In this document: positions 32,483 to 44,367 of the stretch, in pieces
Position numbering within the stretch: the first letter of the stretch is position 1
Layout: the number at the start of each line of letters is the position of its first letter
NCBI GenBank assembly: GCA_933822405.4
Contig: CAKOGP040001758.1
Span: 453,007-517,006 of the forward strand
Source: Cylindrotheca closterium
Taxonomy: Eukaryota > Bacillariophyta > Bacillariophyceae > Bacillariales > Bacillariaceae
Reading direction: 5' to 3'
Length of the DNA: 64,000 nt
Position numbers and translations under genes: made by a program
The notes under the pieces: model-generated
Told to the model about the DNA's origin: nothing
The model's input: only the letters and a program-made list of their open reading frames with translations
The model's database searches: none

Positions 32483-34799
32483 ATGGAAGGACCTTTTCGA
32501 TTGATTCATTCGAACAAACGATCGAAAACAGACGAATGCCACAAAATCAAAATCAAAATTGCAAAACGAAAACCACCACAAGCGAAGATGATGGATTGCG
32601 GAACGGCAACAGAGCTTGCAAGTCAAGCTATTGATAGTTCGAATGATAGCCTTCGGCTATTTTCTCTTTCCATGAGAGAAAGCAAAGTGTTATTGTGTTC
32701 ATTGGTAAGATTGAGCTTCTTTTAAAATCGACATTGCGTGTGGAGTCCTGCATGTCTACCTGACTAGTATGATCAACCAACTGAAAACTCTAAACAACAT
32801 TGTAAATTATCGATGACATCAATGTAGGGAGCCTCGATTCAGTCATGGAGGCACAATGATAGCTTTGATATTGTTTTGGGCTACAAGGACGCCAGTAATA
32901 TGCATCAAACCAAGAATCCGGTGTACTTTTCGTCAATCGTCGGGAGGGTGGCCAATCGCATTGCCAAGGGGAAATTGAGTCTAAATGGTGCCATGCATGA
33001 ATTGGAAATTAATGATCCGCCCAATCATTTGCATGGAGGGGGTGTTTCGGGAGGATTTTCACACAGAGTTTGGAATGGCGATATTGTCTCAGTTTGTGGT
33101 GGCCAAGGAGTGCAATTTTCCTTGACGAGTGAGGATGGAGATCAAGGATTCCCTGGAAAAGTACATGTTACGGCTACGTATTCCTTACGCCCATCTCTAT
33201 CTTCGTCGGGAGTAGTGCTGCGATTGGAAATGGAGGCACGATTGATTGGTGATAAGCCGTCTCCCATCAACTTGGCCCAACATTCCTACTTTAACTTGTC
33301 GGGCCATTCGTCCCATGGCGGAGACAGTTCGAAGGGCATCTTGGATCACACACTGCGCTTGCACGCAGACTCTTATACTCCTGTGGATCAAACTGCCATT
33401 CCGACGCGCAAGATACAATCGTTGGACGACGATCCGGTCATGGACTGGAGAAAAGAACGAAACGTTCGACAAGCCTTGCATCAATATGGAGTGGAACAGA
33501 TGGATTTATCAGCAGATGCAGCTGAAAATGATTTGAATACTCGAACGCCTTCCATTGGACCCTATGGATTTGATCACAACTATGTTGTTCGAAAGCAACC
33601 AGGCACTTCCATCCCAAAAGTTGCAGAGCTGTCCTATCAGGATCGAAAACTAACTGTTTGTGAGTACCCATACGTATCATTTACATTTCGTCGAATGCAA
33701 GATCAGTTTGCTGACATTGGTCGAACCTACACCAACAGATTCCACTGCACCTGGTATTCAATTATATACGGCGAATTGTCTAAGTAGTAGCGAGAATGCC
33801 TCAATATGCAAGACCGACTATAAAGCGTGGAGTGGTGTTTGTTTGGAGACCCAGCACTTTCCTGATTCAATCATCGAATCAGAAAAGGAAGCAGAAGTTG
33901 ACCCTGCCTTTTGCGCTGGAAAGTGTCCCATTCTGACTCCACAAAGTCCAAATTACAGCCACTGCATCGACTACTGCCTGGAAACAGACGAGAAAGCAGC
34001 TGAAGAAACTTGTGGATCCGACACACTCAGCCAAAAGTATGCTTCTGTCGAAGACATGTGGCGAACCCAGGATCTGTCCACTTGGTACAAACGGGCAAAG
34101 GAATATTACGAAGACAATTGTGCTGCCACAATCGAAGGGGTGCTTGGAGGCATTGGATGGATTTCGGACATTGATCTCAGTACGTCTGCTGTATGATGAC
34201 TTGTGTTGTCTCGGACTATTCTCATAACAATATTTTCCACTTTAGATGGTTCACGTGAGTTTTTAAAGGAAATCACATTACCCAAGACGGAAGGTCATTC
34301 TGTGGCGTGTGAGTGCGGAGCTGGAATAGGTCGAGTGACAAAAGGATTGCTCCTGGATTTTTGCGAGCGATCGGATCTGGTAGAATCCTCCGAACGCCTC
34401 TTATTTGCCGCACCGGAATACATTGGCACTGACGCCTCCAAATGTCGTTTCTTTGCAACTGACTTGCAAGAATGGGAGCCGCCAAAGAAACGGTACAGCA
34501 TTGTTTGGATCCAATGGGTTCTATGTTACCTTACGGATGACGACATTGTAAAGTTCCTTCGAAGATGTGGTGAGAGTTTGGTGGATGGCGGAATCATTGT
34601 CATGAAGGAAAACACTTGTGCGGATCCAGCATTTGTGTTGGACGTTGACGATGCCAGTTCCACACGATCCATTCCCTATTGGCTTGACCTTATCTTCAAA
34701 TCTGGACTAAAGGTGGTACAACACAAAATGCAAGACGACTTTCCCGACGACATCTACGCTGTGCCCTTGTTTGCGTTACAACCAGTTTTACAGTCTTAA
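32483..34799 (+). CDS. Aldose 1-epimerase fused to alpha-N-terminal methyltransferase (NTMT1/METTL11-like)
   Basis: Exons 32483-32704, 32828-33659, 33739-34179 and 34246-34799 join in phase with no internal stop to 682 aa. Residues about 55-400 are galactose mutarotase: GASIQSW, IVGRVANRIAKG, NHLHGG, NLAQHSYFNLSG (catalytic His), YGFDHNY, LTVYSTAPGIQLYT (across the splice) and GVCLETQHFPDS (catalytic Glu). From about 440 the sequence is NTMT1: STWYKRAKEYYEDN, GVLGGIGWISDIDLNGSREF (across the splice), CECGAGIGRVTKGLL (SAM motif), IVWIQWVLCYLTDDD and VMKEN. Both parts look catalytically complete. The first interconverts sugar anomers; the second methylates N-terminal amines after Met removal. 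An ATG at 34054 could start a separate methyltransferase. The start at 32483 is the first in-frame ATG; 32588 is an alternative. Confidence 0.85.
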
Positions 34800-34850
34800 T
34801 AGACAGACAAGTTTGTTTGCGTGTTAACATACTGTGTTTTCGTATAGACT

Positions 34851-36607
34851 TTATCTATGCTTGCGGTTCCCAGCCTTGGCCTTGTTGATGGCACGCTTCT
34901 TGTCTTTTTTCTTTATCTTCGTTTTCCGTTTTTCGGTCTTTGCTTCCTTAACTGCCTTTTTGTTGGCTTTTCGTGATGCCTTTAGCTCTGCCTTTTCGGA
35001 CTCTAGTTCCTCCTGGGTTCTTGGAACCTTTATGAATCCACCTTCGTCGTCTTCGTCTTCCGAATCTTCGCTACCATCTTCGTCATCACTGTCGTCATCA
35101 TCACTCTCACCATCATCAGCCTTGCCACCTTCGGGCGACGGAGTCACCAAACCTTCTCCTTGCTTATACGCCTTGTAAGCATCCACCACATCCTTGTTTC
35201 CAGTTAGCGCCGCAACGGCATGGGCATAGGACTCTTCCACCTTTCCACTTTGCAATTGCTTAATGTCGTAATCCGCAACTTGATTCAGACTTCTTGGAAG
35301 AAAACTACTCATAAAGACAGCTTCGTCGACTGCCTCTTGTTGATCCTGTTTGCGTTGATCTTGTTCCGATTGATTGGATCTATCCTTGAGGGAATCACCC
35401 ACCTCTTTCATGATTTTTTCCAAAAATTCCATTTCCGCGTCTTGATTGTTCACATCTTCGTCAATCACAGTGGTAATAAATTCAAACAATTGACGTGTCG
35501 TCATGACATCGAGCTTTCCCACTTTTTGAAAGTAATCATTGACATTGGAGGCATCCTTTCGCAGAAAATCCAAGGCTGCAGGATGGTCCGTCTCTACGGA
35601 TTGACTGACATCAATCACATAGACTCGACTGTTGTGCCACAACAAGTTGTATTCACTAAAATCTCCGTGAACCAATTTGCACCGTTGGTACATGTGCCTC
35701 AAAATCAAAATGGTTTGGACGTAGGCTTCCCGCATGTGTTTCTCACTCAATCCGGCATCCTTCAAACGAGGGGACGGCCAACCATTGACGCCCAAAAACT
35801 CCATGAGCAAGATGTGAGTCTTTAGAAAAATGGGTTCCGGGCAGGGGATACCAGCCTGGTGGATGCGGCGGTAGTTGCGCATTTCTTTTTCGGCCCAGAC
35901 TTTGACCATCTTGCGAGGATTGGATTTGCCTATAACGAACATCGGTGAGGAGAAGCATGATTGTGAGTACACATGATATTCCTTCCGATGTGTGGTACAT
36001 GTACGTGTATGAATCATCAATCAAACTTACAGTAACCTCGTCTCCATCTATGTTCTCCCGACACATACTTGTCCCGATCCTTGAACACAAGGATACTCGT
36101 CTTGTAAATCTTAATCGCAAATTCTGTGACAGTGGTACTGGGCGCCTTGCGTCCTGCCTTGGCATAATAGACATTGGCTTCTTTCCCCGTCGATAGACAA
36201 CCATCAATTTCATCCAACATTCCATTGCTGATCATTTTGAACAACATGAGACGTGTCCGAGGATCCAAACATTGTTCCGTAGTCGCTCGATCGTCCCTCG
36301 AGGTGTGCAAGGTTCGTTTCTTGATTTCCAAATTTTGCATTTTACTGACCGAGTTGGACACTGAATGGGAAAAGTTCATTTTCTTTTCTGCCGCTGCCGC
36401 CGAGGAATTTCCACCTCCTCCACCACCTCCACCGCCACCTGCTCCAAAGTCGTGTCCACCAAAGTCGTTGTCGTCATCCTCAAAATCATCATCCTCTTCG
36501 TCGTCATCATAATCATTATAATACATTTCTTCATTTTCTTCGGCTGCTGGTGCAGAATCTTCAAACTGCTCCATGGCCGTTGGAGCATTCACTTGTACCG
36601 TTGCCAT
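34851..36607 (-). CDS. RIOK1: RIO1 atypical protein kinase
   Basis: Exons 36607-36031 and 35929-34851 join in phase (GTAAGT...TATAG) to 551 aa. The ATG at 36607 is chosen although the frame is open to 36841, because family similarity and the acidic lead begin there. An acidic N-terminus with a Gly run precedes the kinase: STGKEANVYYA (nucleotide loop), FAIKIYKTSILVFKDRDKYV, GYCKSNPRKMVKVWAEKE (across the splice), LVHGDFSEYNLLW (catalytic Asp) and VIDVSQSVETDHP (metal Asp). The C-terminus is acidic, then Lys-rich. RIO1 acts as an ATPase/kinase in late cytoplasmic 40S maturation. All key residues are present. Confidence 0.93.
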
Positions 36608-36882
36608 CCTCTTTCTTGCTGGAGACTGACCGTGACGACGGTATAAAGATATATATGTTGGAAGAAAGTTTTCTTGAAACTTGCTTTGACGAAAAGGTTG
36701 TCGGGTGGAGTGAACCAATGGGTTATGAGACCCATCAGGACGACTCAATGGACTGAATGACTCACTAACACGAATGAATGAATGAGTGAATGCGAATATA
36801 TCAACCACCACAACGCACATCGACCAACAAGGATAACACAAACGCCTTCTTTCATTGATTCGGAATTAGGGCCACGACAATC

Positions 36883-37869
36883 ATGAATTTGCACTACCTT
36901 CTACTCCTCTGTACAGGATTGTTGGTGTTGGAACAGTCTGCTGCCTCCTCATCCCCTTCCTCGTCTTCTGCAACTAAAACAGCTACGCGAAACACCCCTT
37001 CCTCCTCATCCTCCTCCATTGTCGACGACACGGCCACTCCTGCTTGTTCCCAATTCAAGGCTCCCAATGCTCGCACGCCTACCAACCTCAAACAAAAATG
37101 GGAACAAGACGATCGCAATCTTTGGAAGTATGTCGAACAACAGGTTCCTGCCGTCTTGGATCACACTGGCACGGAAGCCTTTGATCATCATTTAAAGGGC
37201 GTCCAAGCCGTCTTGCGATACTGGGGTGCTCCCGACCATTTGGCCAATGCTGGCCTCTTTCATTCCATTTATGGAACGGAAGGATTTCAAGGATTTAGTT
37301 TGCCATTGGCCGAACGTCAAGCCATTCAACAACTGATTGGCAAAGAAGCTGAACGATTGTGCTTTTGGTTTTGCATGGTCGATCGATCTACCTTGGATCA
37401 GACCGTTATGGATTGGGACAAACCACTGGAGGACAATGTCCAATTTACATTGCGATCGAGACCTGAATTAGGTCGCTTTGCATTGACACTCAACAAGGAA
37501 GAATGGTTGGACTTTGTCGAATTGACCATTGCGGATTGGTTGGAACAAGTGGAGGGAGCCTCCACCAAACCCTCGGACCTATTTCTATGGAAAAAGGGAG
37601 AAGCCTATGCCTATCGACGATTGGCCTATGCCAAAATGGCTACCATATTGGCAGCGGAACGACCCAGCGGAAGGTCCCATCATGCCCAAGAAATGCTGGC
37701 GGCCGTCATGGGAACCGAAGATCTTGAAACCAGACATTTGGTACAGTTGCGGACGCCGCCAATGTCAGAGGCGGCTGCCTTGGCATTGGAGGCCTTGAGG
37801 GCGAGTGGAGAGACTATTCCAGTAGATTTGTCGCCGCAACCTCACGAATCACTAGCCTGTTCCGCTTAA
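36883..37869 (+). CDS. DUF6817-like protein with signal peptide
   Basis: Single exon, 328 aa. The N-terminus is a signal peptide (LHYLLLLCTGLLVLEQSAA) followed by a Ser-rich spacer. The core (about 95-200) has HHLKGVQAVLRYWGAP, AGLFHSIYGTEGF, RQAIQQLIG and LCFWFCMVDR, the pattern of DUF6817. Conserved H, GLFHSIYGTE and DR residues recall metal-dependent HD-type folds, but no activity is established to my knowledge. The protein probably enters the secretory pathway, or the plastid if the spacer is a transit peptide. It is divergent from RIO1 across 275 bp. Confidence 0.75.
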   Translation: MNLHYLLLLCTGLLVLEQSAASSSPSSSSATKTATRNTPSSSSSSIVDDTATPACSQFKAPNARTPTNLKQKWEQDDRNLWKYVEQQVPAVLDHTGTEAFDHHLKGVQAVLRYWGAPDHLANAGLFHSIYGTEGFQGFSLPLAERQAIQQLIGKEAERLCFWFCMVDRSTLDQTVMDWDKPLEDNVQFTLRSRPELGRFALTLNKEEWLDFVELTIADWLEQVEGASTKPSDLFLWKKGEAYAYRRLAYAKMATILAAERPSGRSHHAQEMLAAVMGTEDLETRHLVQLRTPPMSEAAALALEALRASGETIPVDLSPQPHESLACSA

Positions 37870-38064
37870 GCAGAGCGATCATGACTTGAATTAATTGAAT
37901 GAATGCATGTTCAATGCCAAATGGGACTAATAGTCCTACAACAGCAAACATGATTGTTTAGAGTACTATAATAGAAAGAGAAGCTGATAGAAAAATTAAC
38001 ACATCTATCATACATTGACCCCCTCCCCCCATTCACCATATATTATGTACCTGACTACCAGTAC

Positions 38065-40134
38065 TCAAATCATTGCCATTACGGCCTCATTGTGGCCTGC
38101 TTCGAGCTCATTAGCATTGGTAGTAGCATTACCACCACCCACATCAAAGGTACCATCGTCGTCAAAAATGGCACTCATGGCATCGTAGTTAATCTTGCGG
38201 GAAATCTTGCGATTGGCCACCGCCTCGAGCAAGGCATCTTCGGTAGTCTCTTCTCCGTGCAAGGCTCGGCGGCGTTTTCGAGTCATGTACTTGCGGGCCT
38301 TCTGTTCTTGTTCTTCCATATCTTTGTCGCTTTGGTTGTCTTTTTGGTTTTGGGTAACCTTGTGTTTGCGCTTTTGATTTTGCAAATTAATGTAATCCTT
38401 GTTGATCTTGTTGAAAATGGCTTCCTTTTCGGCAATTTCTCGAGGATTCCGAAAGATGGATTCCACATCTTCCACCATGTCTTGGGGCATGGATTCTCTC
38501 CAGGTCACAGTATCAAGGTTGCCTTCGACAAAACAAGTGGAAGGTTGCAATTCTTCGGCAGTGGCATAATTGGGTAACATCATGGCATTTCCGTACTTAT
38601 CCTTGGGATACGCTTGGCGCCATTGCGGTGCAACTTTGGCTAGTTGCTGTTGGACTTTGGGCGCGGCGATTGCTGGCACCAGTGCCGTAGAAGATGATTC
38701 GTCGGTCTTGGCAGGTGGCTTTTTGAGCATCGGGTCGTCTTTCTCATTGTCATCGCCATCCCCTTTCTCTCCGTCACTTGGTGGCAGTTTGGCAACAATA
38801 CTTGAAGCAGCCGCATTGTCGCCTTCCGAAGCGGCAAGCTCGTTCTGGGGTGCTGGACCGTCTTCCCCATCGGCCAATTCTTTTTGCGCATCATCTTGTT
38901 GCTCGCCATCATTTTCTGATTCACCAACTTCCTTTGCCGCACCCTCCTTGTCGTTCTCTCCTTCTCCTTCTTCCTCATCATCATCATCGTCGTCGTCGTC
39001 ATCATCATCTTCAGTGTCAAATTCAAAAGTTTCTTTTGGTTTCTCCTGTTGACCTTGTTCCACCATGACCTGTTCAATGGAATGATAGAGTTTTTCAAAT
39101 TCCTCTTGCTTTTCTTGAAATTTCTTTCCTTGTGGCAGAACCTCTCGCCACTTGGATGCTCGTTTCCCCTTGAGTTTATCATCCAAGGCACCACTTTCCA
39201 GTAGTTTGACATTATTTTCATGAATCGCCTTGGCTCTTGCCTCTCGCATCTTGTTGCGAGTGTAAACAGGAGGATCCGCTTCCGTGGATAATTCCACCTT
39301 GTTGAATTGGTCCAGTGTCAATCCAGCCGAGGGTGTCAATTCAAACTCCTTGACGCGAGTATTCACCGTCAAACCACAGACCTTTAAAATGTGTGTCACA
39401 TCTTGGTAGTGTCTCGAGAATCCGTGAGCTCGGGCCGCAATGAGCAATGCGGCAGCACAAATACCTGCAGGTCTTCGGCCCACCACAATCCAATCGCGCT
39501 TCATTCGTCCCACAAGTCGGAGTGCCGTCAGTGCCACCGCATTGGCCTTGTCGTCCAAATCCAAATGGGCCGCAAAACGGTACACATAAAGTGCCGGATC
39601 CAGAATGGGAATCTTGAGGCCCAACAACCGTCGAAACTTCAAGAAACAAGTGCCCAATGTATATACATTCACTTGCAGAGCATCACTAAAATCAATCAAC
39701 ATGTGCTGGGATTTTTCTTGCCGACAGGCAATGTATAGACACGAAGCCACCACATGGAGTGTCTGTCGTCCTTGTACAAAGGCCTTTTCAACAGCAATGG
39801 TAAAGTATCGATGCGCCGCATCAATGAAATGATTTCCCAATCGCAATCGAGACGCCACATCTTGAATCTTTTGACGACCTCGCGCCAGAGTCGTCTCCCG
39901 ACTGTCTCGGGAAATAGCGTACACGTTGCGTCCTGCCGTGTAGGCTTTGGACGACGAATTGGACACAAATTGACCCACCATGCTGGAGGCTCCACCCGCG
40001 CCTTCCACAAACTCCAACGCACTGCACAAAGCATTCTCTTCGAGCAAGGTACCGCAGTCGGTGCACACCAATTGACCCGAAGCATCTTGTTTGTCAATAT
40101 TTTTGGATCCGCAATCGGGACAAATGGTCGCCAT
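38065..40134 (-). CDS. BRF1: BRF1, TFIIIB subunit for RNA polymerase III
   Basis: Single exon, 689 aa. Residues 1-25 form the zinc ribbon CPDCGSKN...CTDCGTLL. Two cyclin-like TFIIB repeats follow (about 80-275), with LRLGNHFIDAAHRYF, VVASCLYIACRQEKSQHMLIDF, RPAGICAAALLIAARAHGF and VTHILKVCG. The C-terminal half has an acidic run (D11-E3) and the Brf-specific TBP-binding segment around DVESIFRNPREIAEKEAIF. That segment separates it from TFIIB. With TBP and BDP1 it recruits Pol III to tRNA and 5S genes. Confidence 0.92.
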   Translation of the reverse strand: MATICPDCGSKNIDKQDASGQLVCTDCGTLLEENALCSALEFVEGAGGASSMVGQFVSNSSSKAYTAGRNVYAISRDSRETTLARGRQKIQDVASRLRLGNHFIDAAHRYFTIAVEKAFVQGRQTLHVVASCLYIACRQEKSQHMLIDFSDALQVNVYTLGTCFLKFRRLLGLKIPILDPALYVYRFAAHLDLDDKANAVALTALRLVGRMKRDWIVVGRRPAGICAAALLIAARAHGFSRHYQDVTHILKVCGLTVNTRVKEFELTPSAGLTLDQFNKVELSTEADPPVYTRNKMREARAKAIHENNVKLLESGALDDKLKGKRASKWREVLPQGKKFQEKQEEFEKLYHSIEQVMVEQGQQEKPKETFEFDTEDDDDDDDDDDDEEEGEGENDKEGAAKEVGESENDGEQQDDAQKELADGEDGPAPQNELAASEGDNAAASSIVAKLPPSDGEKGDGDDNEKDDPMLKKPPAKTDESSSTALVPAIAAPKVQQQLAKVAPQWRQAYPKDKYGNAMMLPNYATAEELQPSTCFVEGNLDTVTWRESMPQDMVEDVESIFRNPREIAEKEAIFNKINKDYINLQNQKRKHKVTQNQKDNQSDKDMEEQEQKARKYMTRKRRRALHGEETTEDALLEAVANRKISRKINYDAMSAIFDDDGTFDVGGGNATTNANELEAGHNEAVMAMI

Positions 40135-40505
40135 GATGAATTCGCTTTGTTATGCCAGCAGCTCTCACTTTGCTGGTTTCCTATTGCTTTCTTTCGCCTG
40201 TTTCTGTGTCGCGCGGCTTGATGAGTACGGCGGAACAAGGTTGGTTTGTTGTGTTTTCAATATTGTCTCAACGTTTCAAGTTTTCGATGGTGCTGCCACG
40301 ACTTTTGGCCACAAAACCCGGCGCGGGTGATTTGGAAGGCGGGTGATTCATTCAGGATTTAAAGAGACTAAAGTACAGGCAGAGTAACATTCAAAAGTTC
40401 CAGTAGTATGCAAATATATACAGTATATACTAATCTCTCAATGATATGAAAAATGAATCATCCAGTCGGCTAAAAAAGGTTTTAGCCAGCCAGCTTGCCA
40501 TCGGA
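40135..40505. other. Intergenic between BRF1 start and K+ channel 3' end
   Basis: 371 bases. Both neighbours are on the minus strand. This includes the BRF1 promoter. No gene is seen. Confidence 0.4.
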
Positions 40506-42916
40506 TCATGGTGAGGACAGTTTGGAGATTTCCTTAAGAAATGATGTTTGATTGGATTTCTTTGCCTCGTACATTGCCGTATGCTCCCAGCGATCTTTCA
40601 ACTCTAGACTGGCCCCATTCTGGGACAACACTCTCAAAGCGGCAGCATTTCCTTCGGCAGCAGCAATATGGGCTGCTGTACGCTTGTCATAATCAGCGGC
40701 ATTGACTTGGATTCCGGCTTCCAACAAGCGCTTCAGCAGGGAGATGTCACCATCATAGACAGCCTGACACAATACCGATGCCGCTAGCTTTTCGGACATG
40801 CACAATTCAGCTCCTCTTTCCGCAAGGACTTTCATTGTGACATCATTTCCATTCTTGACAGCTTCCAGAAGTGCTGTCGATCCGTGCATGTCTACCAAGT
40901 TAGGGTTGGCATTGTACTCCAAAAGCAAGCGAACCACGTCCGTGTTTCCTTTCATGGCTGCTACCATCAATGCTGTCCTGTCGTCATAGTCTGCATTGTC
41001 AGCATCGAATCCTTGGCTACACATTAATGAAATGGTTCGTGTGTCACCTCGTGATGCAGCGAACAATAGCCGAGTAGTCTGGTCGTCCAGCTGCTTGGCC
41101 ATGTGCATCTTGACAAGATCAGCGACAGCTGTCAAACTGTCTTTGCGCTGTTGAAGTTCATCTCTCGACTTATTACTTTCCAGATCAAAGGAATTATACG
41201 TTCTAGATGAGTCCAGATCAAAACTTGAACCAGCACGGAGAACCTCTAACCCCTTGGGCAAGGCCACTTGCATTTCACGCACTTTGATCAGAAGATTCTG
41301 TAAGATCTTGCCCACGGAACTGGGATGATCTTGGGCAAGTAGCTTATAGGATGCCTGTGTCATGGTCAGGGTTTTGCAAACCGTTAGGCAGGCAACCGAG
41401 TCCACCTGTGGCGATTCGGTAAAGAATCCAATATCACCGATAAAGTCACCAGATTCGAGTTTTTGTCGCCGGAGGTGCTCGTCCGCATCAAAGTCCTCTT
41501 CGCAAAAGCTATCTCGTTTGGGCCCGAGCGTCGTCGTCCCTTCAAAAGTGACAATCTCAGCAACACCGCCCACCAACAGAAACAAATCGGACAATATAGC
41601 ACCCCGTTCAACAATCTCTTCTCCAGGATTAAAGATTTCCACTTTGCAGGAAGCGAGAAAGGCATCGACAAATTGTTGACGGACTCCTGCCATCAAATGG
41701 GTTTTGACAAGAGGTTGCATGTACAACTTTCTAAGAATCTTTCGGCGGACCGCACCAGGAAAGTTGCCGAGAACTTGCTCGTCCGAGATTTCCCGATTGT
41801 TGAAGTCCAACCGTAATTGTGCTTTTAGCTTTCTCATGAATGCGTCGTCGAAATCGTTCATCTCGCCATATTGTTGGAGTGTCTGCAAACTGTCTCTGTA
41901 TTCTCCAGTGCGTTCATCTCCCTTGACAATGAGCAAGGTTATCGAACCAATTATCCAAGCTGCGACAACAACATTGATGAGCATGAACACACTCCCCCAA
42001 ATCTGTTCCATTGGGTTGGCGGGGGCAAAATCGCCATATCCCACAGTACAAAAGGTGACAATGGACTGCGATGAAAGGTAAGGTAACAATGATGAGTTTC
42101 TGGCATGAGCAATAATCGATAACCTTGTCGCACAAACAACAGCCTTACCCAATAGAGCGACACAATGTATCTCGAAGTCCCCGTCGTTTCTTCCACAAGA
42201 GGTCCAAGCCATGTATCAGCTCCAAAGTCGTGATAGCGAGCCAAGAAATACATGAAACAAGCTTCAATGTGTGTCAACGCAAATACCGCCACAAAGTTTC
42301 GAATTAGAGTGAACCACAGGAGCGATACTCTTGGATCAAACTGAAGCATGTCCGAAAGCTTCTGCATCCGATGTAACCTCACAAATCGTAACATACGTAA
42401 CAGTGAAGCTAGAAGAGCAACTTTTCCTTTATCTCCCAGATGACCTGTCAACAACAGTACGATTGTTTCGAACGGGAACACACCAATCAGATCAACCCAG
42501 AACATGCGGTTGAGGTAATTCGAGAATATCTTCCCGCGTTCGAAGATAATCTTCCCATGCTTGTAGAATGCTAGATTAAAATTGACAAAGATATCAATTA
42601 CAAAGATACCTGTCGAGATGATCTCCGAATAACCTTCAAAATCCGAAAAGGTACCAGGTTCTTCCTGAAACCCAATCTCAAACGGTGCAAAGAAGACCGT
42701 AAAGATGGCTCCAATTGCCGTTATCCACCACCAAATCTTGTAAGCACTCATCCAAGGAAAGATTACTCCATGGATTTCTGCCTTCTCCACCATTTTCCGA
42801 TCCGTAAAGAAGGGTCCTCCTCCCATCAGAACACCGGTTGGTCTCGATTGCAGGAGCTCTAGCGCGTGGGTCGAAGCCATCGTAGAGGGCAGTAGTCTTT
42901 TATTCTCGTCACTCAT
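40506..42916 (-). CDS. Voltage-gated K+ channel with cyclic-nucleotide-binding and ankyrin domains
   Basis: Exons 42916-42149 and 42065-40506 join in phase (GTAAGG...CGCAG) to 775 aa. S1 to S4 lie in exon 1, with S4 as LLRMLRFVRLHRMQKL. The pore is completed across the splice: VSLYWSIVTFCTVGYGDFAP, a normal K+ filter. S6 and a C-linker follow (FNNREISDEQVLGNFPGAVRRKIL), then a cNMP-binding fold (VEIFNPGEEIVERGAI...GDFIGDIGFFTESPQ). After that come about five ankyrin repeats (e.g. NADYDDRTALMVAAMKGNTDVVRLLLEY, shown only in part by its family). This is the plant AKT/SKOR-like domain order. The cNMP pocket lacks the classic R-A-[AT] arginine signature (it reads DSVACL), so ligand binding is uncertain. 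Likely role is K+ flux at the plasma membrane or tonoplast. Confidence 0.9.
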
Positions 42917-43247
42917 ACTTTAAATGCTCTTTCTGAAACATGCAAGTGACATTCCCAGCATGCCATTGTTGATGAGGATGGGAGAGTTGGGGAGTTTTGT
43001 GAATTTTTTCTTCTTTGGTTTGAACTTCCAAAGATTTGTCGGAATTTTGGGAGCATTTTCTCGACTAAAAAGTACATCATAAGTCTCCTTTTATTCAAAA
43101 TGTACTGGTGGTAGTAATGTAAAGTCGTTGATAGACTCGAGATCTACATTACTGTGTTAGTAGCTATCCCCTTTCACCACCTATCGACATTAATCTATAA
43201 ATAAGGCAAAGTCTGAAACATGCAGCATCTGGCACTCAGTTCTTCTA
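42917..43247. other. Intergenic, K+ channel promoter and crotonase 3' side
   Basis: 331 bases. Contains TAGTAATGTA...TACATTACT at about 43112-43155, which could form a weak hairpin. No gene. Confidence 0.35.
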
Positions 43248-44367
43248 CTATTTTCGCTTCCAATACGGAACGTCGACTCCAAAAGCACGACCCGAAGCTG
43301 CCATTTGATTGAATGATATCATCAGCTTCTCTTGCAACTCCGTTTCCAACTTTAGGCACTCTTCTTCGGATGCGTTCCAGCTAGAATCATACATTTTTTT
43401 GGCAGAGGCGACCGCATCTGGTGACCTTTGAACAAGATTCTGTGCCATCTGCACAGCGTACTCCATGGGATCCTCGTGGATTGAAGTGACCAGTCCAAGT
43501 TTTGCTGCTTCGTCTCCAGTTACAATCCTCCCCGTCATTGTGAGCTCTTTTGCAACATCCTTTCGGACCAATTCTCGAAGAGTTATCGATGCTCCCATGT
43601 CGGGTATCAGGCCCCATTTTCCTTCCATGATACTCAATTGACAATCGGGAGTGGAATATCGCATATCGGCACCCAAGGCAATTTGCAAACCAGCTCCGAA
43701 ACACATGCCATGGAGAACAGCAATCACTGGCACTGGCAACTCACGCCAAAGATAACTGACATCTTGGGCCAAATTACCAATTTCATTTCCTTCCACACCA
43801 TACCCCGACGGTCGCTCTAGAAGTCGTCGAATCGTTTGCCGAGGACTCTTGGCGACCGACTTCTGTATAGATGTGCATAGGCGAAAGGCAATTATGAGTT
43901 CCAATTCACGATCAGAACGAGGATGATTGTGATTTATTCACACAACTTGCTAGTGCTGACAATGAAGCAATCATTTTGTTTGTTCAAGGAAAAAAGTAGA
44001 CCAGACTTACCACGTCTAATCCCGTACAAAATGCTCGTCCTTTTCCACTAACTAGAACCGCTCTCAGACTTCGATCTTCTCGTAGTTTGGATGCCGTCTC
44101 GGCCACCGCTTCAAACATGGCGAGATCACAGGCATTTAGTTTATCTGGTCGATTGAGGACAACTCGAGCAATTCCATCATTATCAATCGTAGTTTCCACT
44201 CGATCAGTGAAGGCTAGGCTCGTGTTTGAATCATCCGTTGCTGTGGACAAGGACCTTGAAGTCGTTGACGGAACGACGGATTTTACAATCCTTGGTGATG
44301 ATTGCAAAGAACAAGGAGGTGTCATCATCAACCTGGAGGAATGACGCATTACCGAAGAAGGAAACAT
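43248..44367 (-). CDS. Enoyl-CoA hydratase/isomerase (crotonase) family, probably mitochondrial
   Basis: Exons 44367-44011 and 43862-43248 join in phase (GTAAGT...TACAG) to 323 aa. The first 45 residues are rich in Ser, Arg and Met with almost no acid (MFPSSVMRHSSRLMM), like a mitochondrial presequence. Crotonase marks: VVLNRPDKLNA, AVLVSGKGRAFCTGLDV (first oxyanion-hole segment), VIAVLHGMCFGAGLQIALGAD (second) and MEGKWGLIPDMGAS. The last keeps G-L-x-P-D-x-G but has Lys-Trp where hydratases have the catalytic Glu-x-x-L-G arrangement. It may therefore be an isomerase or a hydrolase-type member. A role in fatty or amino-acid oxidation is likely. Confidence 0.87.

Noticed and set aside
38570..39221. 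Ser-rich plus-strand and Met-rich minus-strand frames
   Set aside because: Shadows of the acidic tract of BRF1.
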